Shown here: in pieces, positions 17,416-25,752 of the stretch
How positions within the stretch are numbered: position 1 is the first letter of the stretch
Layout: each line of letters starts with the position of its first letter
Origin: Bacillota bacterium
GTDB taxonomy: Bacteria > Bacillota > Clostridia > Lachnospirales > Bianqueaceae
Reading direction: 5' to 3'
Length of the DNA: 64,000 nt
Assembly (NCBI GenBank): GCA_017442735.1
Contig: JAFRZE010000078.1
Location: 1 to 64,000 of the forward strand
The notes under the pieces: model-generated
What the model was told of the DNA's origin: nothing
The model's input: only the letters and a program-made list of their open reading frames with translations
The model's database searches: none
Translations under genes and position numbers: made by a program

Positions 17416-18378
17416 TCAGCCTTTCTCTTCGATCATAGAAAGCGCGCCATAGAGGATGGAATCATCACCAAGGGCGGCTTTCTTCAGCTCGACCGTGTTA
17501 CGGATGGAAGGCATGCAGTAACGGTCGACTTCTTTCAGGATCTTCTCCAGGAAGAGATCGCCCACCGCTTCGATGACACCGCCGCCGAAGATCACGATGT
17601 CCGGGCTGAAAATGTTGATGATGTTGCCGGTCGCGATCGCCAGGTAATGGCAGGAACGATCGACAGCTTCGGTCGCGACCGGATCGCCGGCCGCCAGGGC
17701 CTTTTTCAGGGCTTTACTCTTGAAAACGCCGTTTTCGATGTTTGAAGTCAGCATGCTCTCACGACCGCGGGATGCCTGCTGCAGAATGTAGGCGGACATA
17801 CCTTTCTTGGCGGAGAAAGCTTCCAGACAGCCTCTCTGGCCGCAGCCGCAGAGCGGTCCTTCGGAGTTCAGGACCATATGGCCCAGTTCCGCGCCTTTGA
17901 ACTTGTGGCCGGTATACAGTTTATCTTCCAGGATCAGGCCGCCGCCCATACCGGTGCCTACGAAGAAGCCCGCGACATTATGATAGCCCTGCGCGGCGCC
18001 GTGTTTGTACTCGCCGAGGACGCCGACATTGACATCGTTGCCGATATAGAAAGGCGCGCCGAACTGATCACGGATCGGGGAAGCGATATCATAGTCTCTC
18101 CAGGGAAGGTTCGGAGAGAAAAGGATGACGCCGGCATCCTGATCGATAACGCCGGGTGCGCCGGCCGCAATCGCGTGAATATCTTTCTTCTTGATATCCG
18201 CTTCCTTGAGCATCTCGGAAACGACACTGATGATCACTTCCTCGACGTTCTCTGTGGAATCGCCGCCTTCTTTGGTTTTCTTTTTCAGACGATAGATGAT
18301 CTCGCCTTTTTCGTCAAAAATCGCGCCAAGAATCTTGGTTCCGCCGATGTCCAGACAGATGTTATATTTTCCTGCCAT
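17416..18378 (-). CDS. ROK family sugar kinase (glucokinase-like)
   Basis: ROK-family kinase of 320 residues. The phosphate-1 loop LDIGGTKILGAIFDEKG lies near residues 7-23. The ROK signature GTGMGGGLIL, then GAELGHM and the zinc motif CGCGQRGCLE, lie at about residues 135-180. Family members phosphorylate glucose, N-acetylglucosamine or other hexoses. There is no N-terminal helix-turn-helix, so this is an enzyme, not a ROK repressor. The start at 18378 has AGGAGGG 8 bp upstream; an upstream in-frame ATG at 18423 lacks a ribosome site. Confidence 0.9.
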   Translation of the reverse strand: MAGKYNICLDIGGTKILGAIFDEKGEIIYRLKKKTKEGGDSTENVEEVIISVVSEMLKEADIKKKDIHAIAAGAPGVIDQDAGVILFSPNLPWRDYDIASPIRDQFGAPFYIGNDVNVGVLGEYKHGAAQGYHNVAGFFVGTGMGGGLILEDKLYTGHKFKGAELGHMVLNSEGPLCGCGQRGCLEAFSAKKGMSAYILQQASRGRESMLTSNIENGVFKSKALKKALAAGDPVATEAVDRSCHYLAIATGNIINIFSPDIVIFGGGVIEAVGDLFLEKILKEVDRYCMPSIRNTVELKKAALGDDSILYGALSMIEEKG

Positions 18379-18480
18379 GTGAATTCCCTCCTTCGATATT
18401 CCGCGTGCCTGTGCACGTCTCAAGAAAAACTATACATCTATCATACTGGAAACCGGGCGAAAAGGCAACAGAAAAGTCGC

Positions 18481-18511
18481 AAAAAAGAAAAGCCCCGATC
18501 AGGGCTTTTCA
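18481..18511 (-). terminator. Terminator of the ATPase gene; first copy of a 31-bp direct repeat
   Basis: GAAAAGCCC/GGGCTTTTC with a 6-nt loop, followed on the minus strand by a T-run. The same 31 bases occur at 19736-19766, 1,255 bp away. The next 15-18 bases are also similar (TTCA, GATCATT). The pair brackets the AT-rich ATPase gene. Confidence 0.85.
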
Positions 18512-18526
18512 AAATAGCTTCATGGA

Positions 18527-19564
18527 TCATTCATAAAGTGCGATCAAGTACTCCTTGAAGCGAGGCAAGGCAATTTCCAGTTCTCCTCGGGCTGTTGCCC
18601 TGACGATTCCGCGTTTGATCAGTTTGCTCCGATACGGAGACATCTCGCTGTTGGAAAGATGAAGAACGGTCTGCAGTTCGGATATTCTTGTTATGTTATG
18701 AAGAGCCATCTCCAATAGGATTTTTCTATACAATCCGCCTGTTTGCTCCCAGATTTTATCGTATACATATTCTGCCAGCATATCATCAAAATCATTGTAG
18801 AGTTCTGCAATGGCAGTTGGTCTTTTATTATAATATAGATATCCGAGCGCCTGGAATCCAAATGAATACCCACCGACCACTGTTGCCATTTCATGTGCCA
18901 TTTCATCTGAGACACCAAGGGTTGTCTTGTAGCTTTTCTTTACTCTTGTATAATTCAGTGGCTCTATGTATATTTTCGGGGCGCGAAGTAAAAATGTCAG
19001 GTTCTTTGAGTTTTGCAGAGCATCTATTTCTTCATACAATCCAGTCATAAGCATAAAGATAGGATAGTTTTGACCAAGAAACAGCTGAAAGATGCTGGCA
19101 AGCTTTCGCATTTCTGAAGTACTGGAGGCTTCATCAACGGTAATAAGCAATCTTTGTCCTTTATTTTGCAGGAGCTGCAGCATTTTTTCGATTGCTACTT
19201 CAGCACCGGCTGCATTATCTGACTGACTCAGTGTAACGCCTATCCCAATACCGGGAAGATCAACTTTCGCATTGATACTGGAGATTTCAAGTTTTTTGCT
19301 GGTCTGCAGTTTTTGAGATAAAGAAGACAACATATCTGTTGCGATACTTAATCGGACAACGATCCAGCTATCATCCTTTTCAAAGAAATTTGCTATATGA
19401 TTCAGCATAACGGTTTTTCCTGACCCTCTTGGGCCAAGAATGATTGCTACGTTATTTGGAGCATATTCCTGTTGGAAATCTTCAATAATACTGTTTTCCT
19501 GGCGCGTCCTGTTGATATATTCATATGGTTCTTTGCCAAACGAAATGGTAAACGGATTCTGCAT
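18527..19564 (-). CDS. AAA/STAND-like ATPase with C-terminal winged helix, AT-rich
   Basis: A 345-residue ATPase. Walker A is LGPRGSGKTVMLNH (about residues 42-55) and Walker B is LLITVDEASS (about 140). The sensor region FMLMTGLYEE follows, and the C-terminal third resembles a winged helix (ELQTVLHLSNSEMSPYRSKLIKRG). This layout matches the broad group of archaeal-type ATP-binding proteins near ORC1/Cdc6 and AAA_22. Its base composition and codon use (frequent AAT, ATT, TTT) are clearly more AT-rich than its neighbours. It lies between two copies of a 31-bp terminator repeat, consistent with insertion from elsewhere. Function unknown; a regulatory or mobile-element role is possible. Confidence 0.8.
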   Translation of the reverse strand: MQNPFTISFGKEPYEYINRTRQENSIIEDFQQEYAPNNVAIILGPRGSGKTVMLNHIANFFEKDDSWIVVRLSIATDMLSSLSQKLQTSKKLEISSINAKVDLPGIGIGVTLSQSDNAAGAEVAIEKMLQLLQNKGQRLLITVDEASSTSEMRKLASIFQLFLGQNYPIFMLMTGLYEEIDALQNSKNLTFLLRAPKIYIEPLNYTRVKKSYKTTLGVSDEMAHEMATVVGGYSFGFQALGYLYYNKRPTAIAELYNDFDDMLAEYVYDKIWEQTGGLYRKILLEMALHNITRISELQTVLHLSNSEMSPYRSKLIKRGIVRATARGELEIALPRFKEYLIALYE

Positions 19565-19603
19565 CTGACCTTCCTCCTTCCTATTCTTTTCTCACTCTAG
19601 TAG

Positions 19604-19628
19604 ATTATACCCTATTATAACAAATAGG
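19604..19628 (-). promoter_or_regulatory. Promoter and dyad upstream of the ATPase gene
   Basis: On the minus strand a perfect TATAAT (19609-19604) lies 40 bp before the start codon, with a second TATAAT at 19619-19614. A dyad, CCTATT/AATAGG (19611-19628), overlaps the spacer and could be an operator. No convincing -35 box is visible. Confidence 0.4.
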
Positions 19629-19640
19629 AAGGGTAAAATC

Positions 19641-19730
19641 AATTATTATCATTATTATTCTTCATTAAACATGATTTCCATTATTATTCTTCATTAAACA
19701 TAGTTTCCGTTATTATTCTATATTATTTAA
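19641..19730. repeat. AT-rich tandem repeat, 29-bp period
   Basis: Two nearly identical 29-bp units begin at 19651 and 19680 (ATTATTATTCTTCATTAAAC plus a divergent tail), followed by a decayed third unit from 19709. The rest of the gap between the ATPase gene and the next terminator is also very AT-rich and holds no gene. Confidence 0.8.
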
Positions 19731-19735
19731 AAGTA

Positions 19736-19766
19736 AAAAAAGAAAAGCCCCGATCAGGGCTTTTCA
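19736..19766 (-). terminator. Terminator of the anti-sigma gene; second copy of the 31-bp repeat
   Basis: Identical in 31 bases to 18481-18511, with the same GAAAAGCCC/GGGCTTTTC stem. It lies 16 bp past the stop codon of the minus-strand membrane protein gene. Confidence 0.85.
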
Positions 19767-19782
19767 GAATGGATTCAGATCA

Positions 19783-21276
19783 TTACTGGCGAAGATCAAA
19801 GAGGATCGCGGGACCCTGATCGAAACTGATAGCGCCGCTCGGATCCATGGACAGGAACAGATAGGGCAGCGTTTCTTCATCGACGATCCATCCGATGTGC
19901 ACGATGGCGCTTTCGCCGGGTTCCAGGTAGGAAATATGGTTGCCGCCATCACCGTAACCGTCATAGGCGACATCGAAATATTGCATTTTATACTGCGCAT
20001 TATCCGTGACCAGACCGTTGGAACGAGAGATAAAATTGTAGGAAGATCCATCCGGACTGGGCTGCAGATAGCGAATATACTTCCCGTCTTTTTCTTCGAT
20101 CGTATAGAGAGAGCCGTAGAACAGCAGATGATCCAGCGTCTCATCGCCGGTATTGGTGAACTTCAGGGTAACATATACGAGTTTCTCACTTTGTGTTTTG
20201 CTTCCCACTACAGTATCGATCGAATTGATGCCGTCACCCTTCAGAATAAAGGATACATCCGCGGGAAGAAGATTTCCGTCTTCATCGGCTAAATCATAGA
20301 AATTAAGATCTCTAAAGTAATCTTCATCCAGAACCGAGATGTCATCATAGATCTGAACGTCTTCCACGCAGATCGCGTAAGAATCATATTTTCCGGACGC
20401 ATCGTCTCCCATCGAGAATACCTGGATATTAGATGTAGAGCCGATGACAGACGCTTCCAGGACCGGGATGACTTCCGGGCCGCGGTTAACCTGTTCGGCG
20501 ATCATATCGGACCAGGCCCATACTTTATCGCGGCTTGTTTCTTCGCCGGTAAAGGTCCAGGTAATACCTTCGGCGGTCTGGATCGCTTCATCAAGGGTGA
20601 CCTCATCGGTAAAGAACATCTCCAGCACATGATAGTATTCAGGATAGAATACATACAGCCGCTGTCTCCAGTAATTTCCCCTGTAAGAATCAGCCAGACG
20701 AATATACACACCTTCCCTGTCGCCCACAGTCACGACTTTCCGATCGACGACATCTCGGATCAGGAGGGTATCTTCCAGGTCACCTTGATCATAGACGATA
20801 CCTCCAAGGGCTATCTGACGATGATCGGGATGATCCGGGTCACCCAGGTGAGCCGGCTTAAGCCATTCCATCCCTTCGGGAATGAAGGCAAGCTCGGCAC
20901 TAACAAGCGGTATCGGATCCGGGAGTTCATAGACAGCTTCAGCTTCCTCGGTCACTTCTTTTGATGATTCTGCCTCCACTTCCAGGCCGACTTTCGCGCC
21001 GTAATCACCTTCCGGCTCGACACTCACTTTCGAGAAGAGGCGGATGCCCGCGTAGACCGCGGACGGGATCAGGATCAGCGCTGCCAGCACGATCGCCGCG
21101 ACGCGCCACGCCAGCCGGCGTGGGGTAACAGTCTGTTTTTTGCTGTTCATTGCCTGCCGTTTTTCAGCAAGCTCCAGGATATTCGTTCCTTCCTGCCGGG
21201 CTACTTCTCCTTTTACCATCTCAGAGAAGGCTTTCGGTGTTTCGGGAACCTGGTTTTTTAATTCGTGTAGATTCAT
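19783..21276 (-). CDS. Membrane protein paired with ECF sigma factor, probable anti-sigma factor (DUF4179-like)
   Basis: A 497-residue protein. The first 55 residues are cytosolic (MNLHELKNQVPETPKAFSEM). One membrane helix follows (RLAWRVAAIVLAALILIPSA), then a large extracytoplasmic region of about 420 residues. The start overlaps the stop of the sigma-factor gene (ATG at 21274-21276), with GGAGG upstream. The gene order, translational coupling and single-helix topology fit an anti-sigma factor that holds the sigma factor at the membrane. The outer domain probably senses an envelope signal. No zinc-binding HxxxCxxC anti-sigma motif was seen, so it belongs to the non-ZAS type. Confidence 0.78.
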   Translation of the reverse strand: MNLHELKNQVPETPKAFSEMVKGEVARQEGTNILELAEKRQAMNSKKQTVTPRRLAWRVAAIVLAALILIPSAVYAGIRLFSKVSVEPEGDYGAKVGLEVEAESSKEVTEEAEAVYELPDPIPLVSAELAFIPEGMEWLKPAHLGDPDHPDHRQIALGGIVYDQGDLEDTLLIRDVVDRKVVTVGDREGVYIRLADSYRGNYWRQRLYVFYPEYYHVLEMFFTDEVTLDEAIQTAEGITWTFTGEETSRDKVWAWSDMIAEQVNRGPEVIPVLEASVIGSTSNIQVFSMGDDASGKYDSYAICVEDVQIYDDISVLDEDYFRDLNFYDLADEDGNLLPADVSFILKGDGINSIDTVVGSKTQSEKLVYVTLKFTNTGDETLDHLLFYGSLYTIEEKDGKYIRYLQPSPDGSSYNFISRSNGLVTDNAQYKMQYFDVAYDGYGDGGNHISYLEPGESAIVHIGWIVDEETLPYLFLSMDPSGAISFDQGPAILFDLRQ

Positions 21277-21776
21277 GATAGTGCCTCCGTTCCTGCAGTA
21301 CCCTCCAGGGCAACTCGTAATTTTCCTCTGGCTCTTGCCAGACGTTTCTGTACTGCGCCTTCTGAAATATCCATCATCCCGGCGATCTCCCTTACCGAAA
21401 AATCGTCGATGTAGTAAAGGACGACGGGGATCCTGAGATCCTCCGGCAGGTCTTCGACCGCCCGGTAAAGATCCGAATAATCCTCCGGGACGGGAGAAGG
21501 CCGTTCCTGTGCTTCGCGGCTCGCTTCCAGTGAAATGATCTTCTGTCCGCGGCGAAGCACGTCGTAACATTCGTTGATGAGGATGCGGACCAGCCAGGTT
21601 CGGGCGTAGCGGTCCTTTTTCAGCTGGCGCAGATTGGTGAACGCTTTGACAATGGTCTCCTGCACGGCGTCCTGACAGTCCTGATCATTCAGCAGGATCG
21701 TACGCGCTGTCGCGTACAGGAGCCGTTCGGAGTCCAGGATCAAAGCGCTAAGGTCTTGTTTGTTCAAAGTTCTCAC
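21273..21776 (-). CDS. ECF-type RNA polymerase sigma factor
   Basis: A 167-residue sigma-70 family protein with regions 2 and 4 only, as in ECF sigma factors. DQDCQDAVQETIVKAFTNL is region 2.2, TWLVRILINECYDVLRR is region 2.4, and IDDFSVREIAGMMDISEGAVQKRL is the region 4 helix-turn-helix. It is translated with the overlapping membrane gene. The start is GTG at 21776 or TTG at 21767. The latter has GAGGTGAG at ideal distance, so the real protein may be three residues shorter. A perfect 14-bp palindrome, ATGCCGGCCGGCAT (21786-21799), lies in its leader. Confidence 0.92.
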   Translation of the reverse strand: MRTLNKQDLSALILDSERLLYATARTILLNDQDCQDAVQETIVKAFTNLRQLKKDRYARTWLVRILINECYDVLRRGQKIISLEASREAQERPSPVPEDYSDLYRAVEDLPEDLRIPVVLYYIDDFSVREIAGMMDISEGAVQKRLARARGKLRVALEGTAGTEALS

Positions 21777-21890
21777 CTCACTTCATGCCGGCCGGCATCA
21801 ACAGTCTGCGCTGTTTACCAATTAGACGGACGAAAGACGAAAATATCCCCGGCCCGCAGAAAAAAACTATCAAAATCCACACAGATTTAG

Positions 21891-21896
21891 TATAAT
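21891..21896 (+). promoter_or_regulatory. Putative -10 box for the second MATE gene
   Basis: A perfect TATAAT lies 45 bp before the MATE start. The -35 region is weak, so only the -10 box is called. Confidence 0.45.
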
Positions 21897-21940
21897 GGAT
21901 AGGCGCCTACAAATCAACGAGACGCGGGAAAGGACTATCT

Positions 21941-23320
21941 ATGCGCTTCTTCAGATACCAGGCCCGGGAGGGCAAAGCCAGGGATGGCTTCTATAAAGAG
22001 CTTTTTACGCTCATGATCCCTATCGCGATCCAGAACCTGATCACGCAGGCCGTGAACATGGCAGATGTGCTGATGGTGGGGCAGCTCGATCAGACCTCGC
22101 TCTCGGCTTCCTCGCTGGCGGGGCAGGTACAGTTTGTTCTCTTTTTCATTTTCTTCGGATTGACCTCCGTCATCACGATCCTGGCAGCCCAATACTGGGG
22201 AAAAGACGACCGCAAGGTCATCGCGAAGATCCTCGGTCTGGGATTGTATGTCGGGCTTTCGGTTTCGAGCATCGTGGCGGCGCTCGCGTTTTTCGTGCCT
22301 CAGACCGTCATGCGGTTCTGGACCAATGATCCGGAACTGGTCGAAACCGGCGCGAAATACCTGAGGCTGGTTGCGCTTTCGTATCTCTTCATGGGCTTTA
22401 CACAGCCGTATCTGGCCATTACCAGAAGCTGTGAGCGTGTGAAATTTTCCATGGTACTGTCCATCATCACCTTAGGCGCGAACGTGATTCTGAACGCCGT
22501 TCTGATCTTCGGCCTTCTGGGCTTCCCGGCGCTCGGGATCGAAGGCGCCGCGATCGCGACTACGATCTCCCGCGGACTGGAGCTGCTTATCTGCCTGGTC
22601 GATTTCCTGAATCAGAAGACCTTCCCGAAGAGACTTTCGAACATGTTCCGTCTTCCGAAGACGCTGCTGCAGGACGCGGTCAGATATACCCTGCCGGCTT
22701 TTCTGAACGATGTGCTCTGGGGATTCGCCTATAATATGAACTCGGTCATCATGGGCCACCTTGGGACGGATATCGTCGCGGCCAACTCGATCGTCATCGT
22801 GGTCCGCGACCTGATCACGACAGTCGGCTTCGGCGTTTCCACGGCAGCCGCGATCATGCTGGGCAAGGAGCTCGGCGAAAAGCGGCCGGACCTGGCGGCG
22901 GACGACGCCAAGTCGCTGGTCCACGTCACGGTGATATGCGGACTGATCGGCGGTGTGCTAATCCTGGCTGTGACACCGTTCGTTCCGCATTTTGCCAAGG
23001 TGTCGGAGACCGCGGCTTCGTACATGACCGTGATGATGCTTTTAAGCGTACCGTACCAGATGGGACAGCTCGTGAATACAGTGGTCATCGCCGCGATCCT
23101 GCGCTGCGGCGGCGACTCGCGCTATGGCATGTTCGTTGACACCTTCACCATGTGGGGCTGGGCGGTGCCGGTCGGCCTGCTGACCGCGTTCGTTTTCAAA
23201 CTGCCGCCGCTCGTCGTCTACGCGTTCATGTGCACGGACGAGTTCGTGAAGTTCCCCTTTGCGTTCCGGCGCTACAAATCGATGAAATGGCTGAATAATA
23301 TTACAAGGGAGCACGCGTGA
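21941..23320 (+). CDS. MATE family exporter, second copy
   Basis: A 459-residue MATE transporter with twelve helices. It has PIAIQNLITQAVNMADVLMVGQLDQ near the start and PAFLNDVLWGFAYNMNSVIMGHLG opening the second half. It shares layout and many motif residues with the exporter at 15920. The TGA stop is one base before the ATG of the flavodoxin-like gene, so the two are co-translated. Substrate unknown; redox-linked export could be imagined from the neighbour but is not shown. Confidence 0.92.
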   Translation: MRFFRYQAREGKARDGFYKELFTLMIPIAIQNLITQAVNMADVLMVGQLDQTSLSASSLAGQVQFVLFFIFFGLTSVITILAAQYWGKDDRKVIAKILGLGLYVGLSVSSIVAALAFFVPQTVMRFWTNDPELVETGAKYLRLVALSYLFMGFTQPYLAITRSCERVKFSMVLSIITLGANVILNAVLIFGLLGFPALGIEGAAIATTISRGLELLICLVDFLNQKTFPKRLSNMFRLPKTLLQDAVRYTLPAFLNDVLWGFAYNMNSVIMGHLGTDIVAANSIVIVVRDLITTVGFGVSTAAAIMLGKELGEKRPDLAADDAKSLVHVTVICGLIGGVLILAVTPFVPHFAKVSETAASYMTVMMLLSVPYQMGQLVNTVVIAAILRCGGDSRYGMFVDTFTMWGWAVPVGLLTAFVFKLPPLVVYAFMCTDEFVKFPFAFRRYKSMKWLNNITREHA

Positions 23321-23321
23321 T

Positions 23322-23954
23322 ATGTGGAATCGATATCAGGAAGACGAGTCTTCGCTGAGCGGCAACAGTGCTGCCGGGACCGCTGTCATCTATGGCGGCC
23401 GGACCGATACCTGCCGGCTCTATGCCGAGTGGCTGGCGGAGCGGCGCGACGTAGAGCTTTTCGCTCTTACCGAAGCAAAGCTGAGTACGATCAAGAACTT
23501 TCGTGCCATCATCTATATCCTTCCGGTCTATGACGGAAAACTGGAAGGACTGGATAGTCTGATCAGAAACTACCCCAAGCTGATGAAAGTCACCCGTTCC
23601 TACGCGAACGACATGTTCGGCGCGGAAGGGGAGAAGCGGATCGGGCTGCTGGCGGTCGGGCTCTCGCCGGAAAAAGATGCTTTTCGAAGCGGCGCGATGG
23701 ACCTTCCGACCGTACTGGAAGAGGTGCCGGTCTATTACGCCATGGGCCGTTATCAGCCGGACGAGGCCGACACCCGGACGCTCCTTCGGATGGACATCCT
23801 CGAAAAAGCCATGGAAAAAGACCCGGCTGCCGCGCCGGCATGGTTGAAAACTCTAGTGGAAGCGGCGGAGAGCACTTCGTTGGCACAAACGAAGGTAGAC
23901 CTCACCGATCCGGCCTTCCTCGACCCGATCCTCGACTTGATCGACGGGCGATAA
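23322..23954 (+). CDS. Flavodoxin-like protein
   Basis: A 210-residue cytosolic protein. AVIYGGRTDTCRLYAEWLAE near residues 21-40 resembles the phosphate-binding loop of flavodoxins, and FRAIIYILPVYDGKLEGL the second loop, as in flavodoxin_5 proteins linked to protoporphyrinogen oxidase. The first loop lacks the usual T-x-T/S-G-N-T, so FMN binding is uncertain. The gene follows the MATE gene with a one-base gap. The last 40 residues resemble no family known to me. Confidence 0.6.
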   Translation: MWNRYQEDESSLSGNSAAGTAVIYGGRTDTCRLYAEWLAERRDVELFALTEAKLSTIKNFRAIIYILPVYDGKLEGLDSLIRNYPKLMKVTRSYANDMFGAEGEKRIGLLAVGLSPEKDAFRSGAMDLPTVLEEVPVYYAMGRYQPDEADTRTLLRMDILEKAMEKDPAAAPAWLKTLVEAAESTSLAQTKVDLTDPAFLDPILDLIDGR

Positions 23955-23961
23955 GTGACGT

Positions 23962-24243
23962 TAGCAAGGTTCTTTGTTTTTTCACCACTATCTTGCTATG
24001 TGGCAGCCCGTCACTAGCAAGGTCAGTTCAAAAATGCTTCATACCTTGCTATTGCGGTAGCAAGGTACTTGTTTTTATCAGGGTAGTCTTGCTATTTGGT
24101 GGCTTGGTACTAGCAAGGTCAGCTCAAAAATGCTTCTCACCTTGCTATTGTGGTAGCAAGGTTTTTCCTTTTTCCAGGACAGTCTTGCTAATTGATAGCC
24201 TGGTACTAGCAAGGTACTTCGATTTTTCAACACAATCTTGCTA
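23962..24243. repeat. Array 1 of six phased 37-bp dyads (TAGCAAGGT/ACCTTGCTA)
   Basis: Six dyads of exactly 37 bp begin at 23962, 24015, 24058, 24111, 24154 and 24207. Start-to-start distances are 53, 43, 53, 43 and 53 bp. Each has a left arm TAGCAAGGT and a right arm ACCTTGCTA, or ATCTTGCTA/GTCTTGCTA, which still pair through wobble. The 19-bp interiors differ but centre on a run of four to six T or A. Units 2 and 4 share CAAAAATGCTTC. The array lies between the flavodoxin-like gene and the promoter of the aldo/keto reductase gene. Confidence 0.93.
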
Positions 24244-24257
24244 ATATGAAAAATAGG

Positions 24258-24286
24258 TTGCATTCCCATGCCATATAGTTTACAAT
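24258..24286 (+). promoter_or_regulatory. Sigma-A promoter of the aldo/keto reductase gene
   Basis: TTGCAT (24258-24263), a 17-bp spacer and TACAAT (24281-24286). The promoter begins 15 bp after the last dyad of array 1. The remaining leader to 24370 shows nothing beyond an AAGGAGG ribosome site. Confidence 0.65.
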
Positions 24287-24370
24287 GAAACTATCTATCG
24301 CGTCCGGTTGATGAGGCGCGGCTGCTGCCGTAAGAAACGGCAGGGAAAAGAGAATCAAGGAGGTTCCGAA

Positions 24371-25495
24371 ATGAGCGATTACTTTGGAAAAGATACTCCC
24401 AAACTGGGATTTGGCCTGATGAGACTGCCGCGCGTGAAAGGCGCTGAACAGGATACCATCGATGTCGAAGAGACTTCGCGCATGGTCGACGCGTTCCTGG
24501 AAGCCGGCCTGACCTATTTTGACACCGCGTATGTATACGGCGGTTCGGAAGTCGCGACCGGCAAGGCGCTGGTTGCCCGCCATCCGAGAAATACTTACAC
24601 CATCGCAACCAAGCTGAACGCCGGCGCCGCGAAGGACGAGGCCGACGCGAAGCAGCAGATCTACACTTCGCTGGAGCGTCTTGGTACCGACTATATCGAC
24701 TATTATCTGCTCCACGCGATCGGCTCCGGCAACCTGCCGAAATACAATGAATACGGTCTGTGGGACTATGTGAAAGAGCTGAAGGAAAAGGGAATCGTCC
24801 GTCACTACGGCTTCTCCTTCCATGACAGCCCCGAGCTGCTGGATCAGATCCTGACCGATCATCCGGACGTGGAATTCGTACAGCTGCAGATCAACTACGC
24901 GGACTGGGAAGATAAAAACGTTCAGTCCCGCGCTTGCTATGAAGTCGCGAGAAAACATGGCAAATCCATCGTCGTTATGGAACCGGTCAAAGGCGGCACA
25001 CTGGCCAACCTGCCCGACAAGATCGCGGCTCCGATGAAAGAAGCCGCACCTGACGCGTCCTACGCTTCCTGGGCGATCCGCTTTGTCGCTTCCCAGGACG
25101 GCATTCTGACCGTTCTTTCCGGCATGTCCAACATGGCGCAGATGGAAGACAACCTTTCCTATATGAAAAACTTCCAGCCGCTCAGCGAGGAAGAATACAA
25201 AGTCATCGATCAGGTGCAGAAGAACCTGGCCGCTGTCCCCACGATCCCCTGCACCGCCTGCCGTTACTGCACGCCCGGCTGCCCGATGGAAATCAACATC
25301 CCCGGCATTTTCGGCGTCATGAACAACTATCTGATCTACCAGAACCTGGAGCGCTCCAAGGGCGACTACAACTGGAGGACCAATAAGGGCGGCAAGGCAT
25401 CAGCCTGCATCCAGTGCGGCCAGTGCGAAGAGCAGTGCCCGCAGCACATTAACATTATCGAGCAGCTCGTCAGAGCCGCGGAGACGCTGGAGTAA
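24371..25495 (+). CDS. Aldo/keto reductase with C-terminal ferredoxin domain
   Basis: A 374-residue protein. Residues 1 to about 275 are an aldo/keto reductase barrel with GFGLMRLPR, the catalytic Asp-Tyr pair in YFDTAYVYGGSE, Lys in IATKLNA and His in YYLLHAI. The C-terminal part carries two [4Fe-4S]-type motifs, CTACRYCTPGCP and CIQCGQCEEQCP. This fused class is common in anaerobes, where it probably couples ferredoxin or Fe-S electron flow to carbonyl reduction. The start at 24371 has AAGGAGG 6 bp upstream. The gene stands alone between two dyad-repeat regions. Confidence 0.93.
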   Translation: MSDYFGKDTPKLGFGLMRLPRVKGAEQDTIDVEETSRMVDAFLEAGLTYFDTAYVYGGSEVATGKALVARHPRNTYTIATKLNAGAAKDEADAKQQIYTSLERLGTDYIDYYLLHAIGSGNLPKYNEYGLWDYVKELKEKGIVRHYGFSFHDSPELLDQILTDHPDVEFVQLQINYADWEDKNVQSRACYEVARKHGKSIVVMEPVKGGTLANLPDKIAAPMKEAAPDASYASWAIRFVASQDGILTVLSGMSNMAQMEDNLSYMKNFQPLSEEEYKVIDQVQKNLAAVPTIPCTACRYCTPGCPMEINIPGIFGVMNNYLIYQNLERSKGDYNWRTNKGGKASACIQCGQCEEQCPQHINIIEQLVRAAETLE

Positions 25496-25567
25496 GCCCA
25501 TAGCCCGCCGTTCGGACTGCGCGTCGGCCTACAGCTTGCCGGCCAAACTGCGCGACGGGTCCGAGAA

Positions 25568-25707
25568 TGCTTTATGAATTGCGAAAATCGGCATTCATAA
25601 AGCACAAATGCGCATCATCCGGACGAATTGCTTTATAGAATGCAAAATCCCAGAATCGCAAAGCAGAAATTGCTTTATGATTCTGGGATCTTTGTTTTTA
25701 TAAAGCA
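25568..25707. repeat. Cluster of three 37-bp dyads (TGCTTTA/TAAAGCA) between convergent genes
   Basis: Dyads of 37 bp at 25568-25604, 25629-25665 and 25671-25707 have TGCTTTAT left arms and ATAAAGCA or GCAAAGCA right arms. The last two begin 42 bp apart. Their interiors are complementary to each other (ATCCCAGAATC at 25647 pairs with GATTCTGGGAT at 25679), so together they form a nested three-tier stem. It could act as a bidirectional terminator. The first dyad is a simple 12-bp stem. Bases 25496-25567 hold nothing recognisable. Confidence 0.88.
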
Positions 25708-25752
25708 TGATGAGTTTTCCGGCTGTAAGTCTGCGACTGTAAGCGGAGAAAC

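Noticed and set aside
23962-24243. CRISPR array
   Set aside because: The recurring unit is a pair of 9-bp inverted arms, not a direct repeat of 23 bp or more; interiors are 19 bp and partly related; no cas genes are near. The same applies to 49869-50204.
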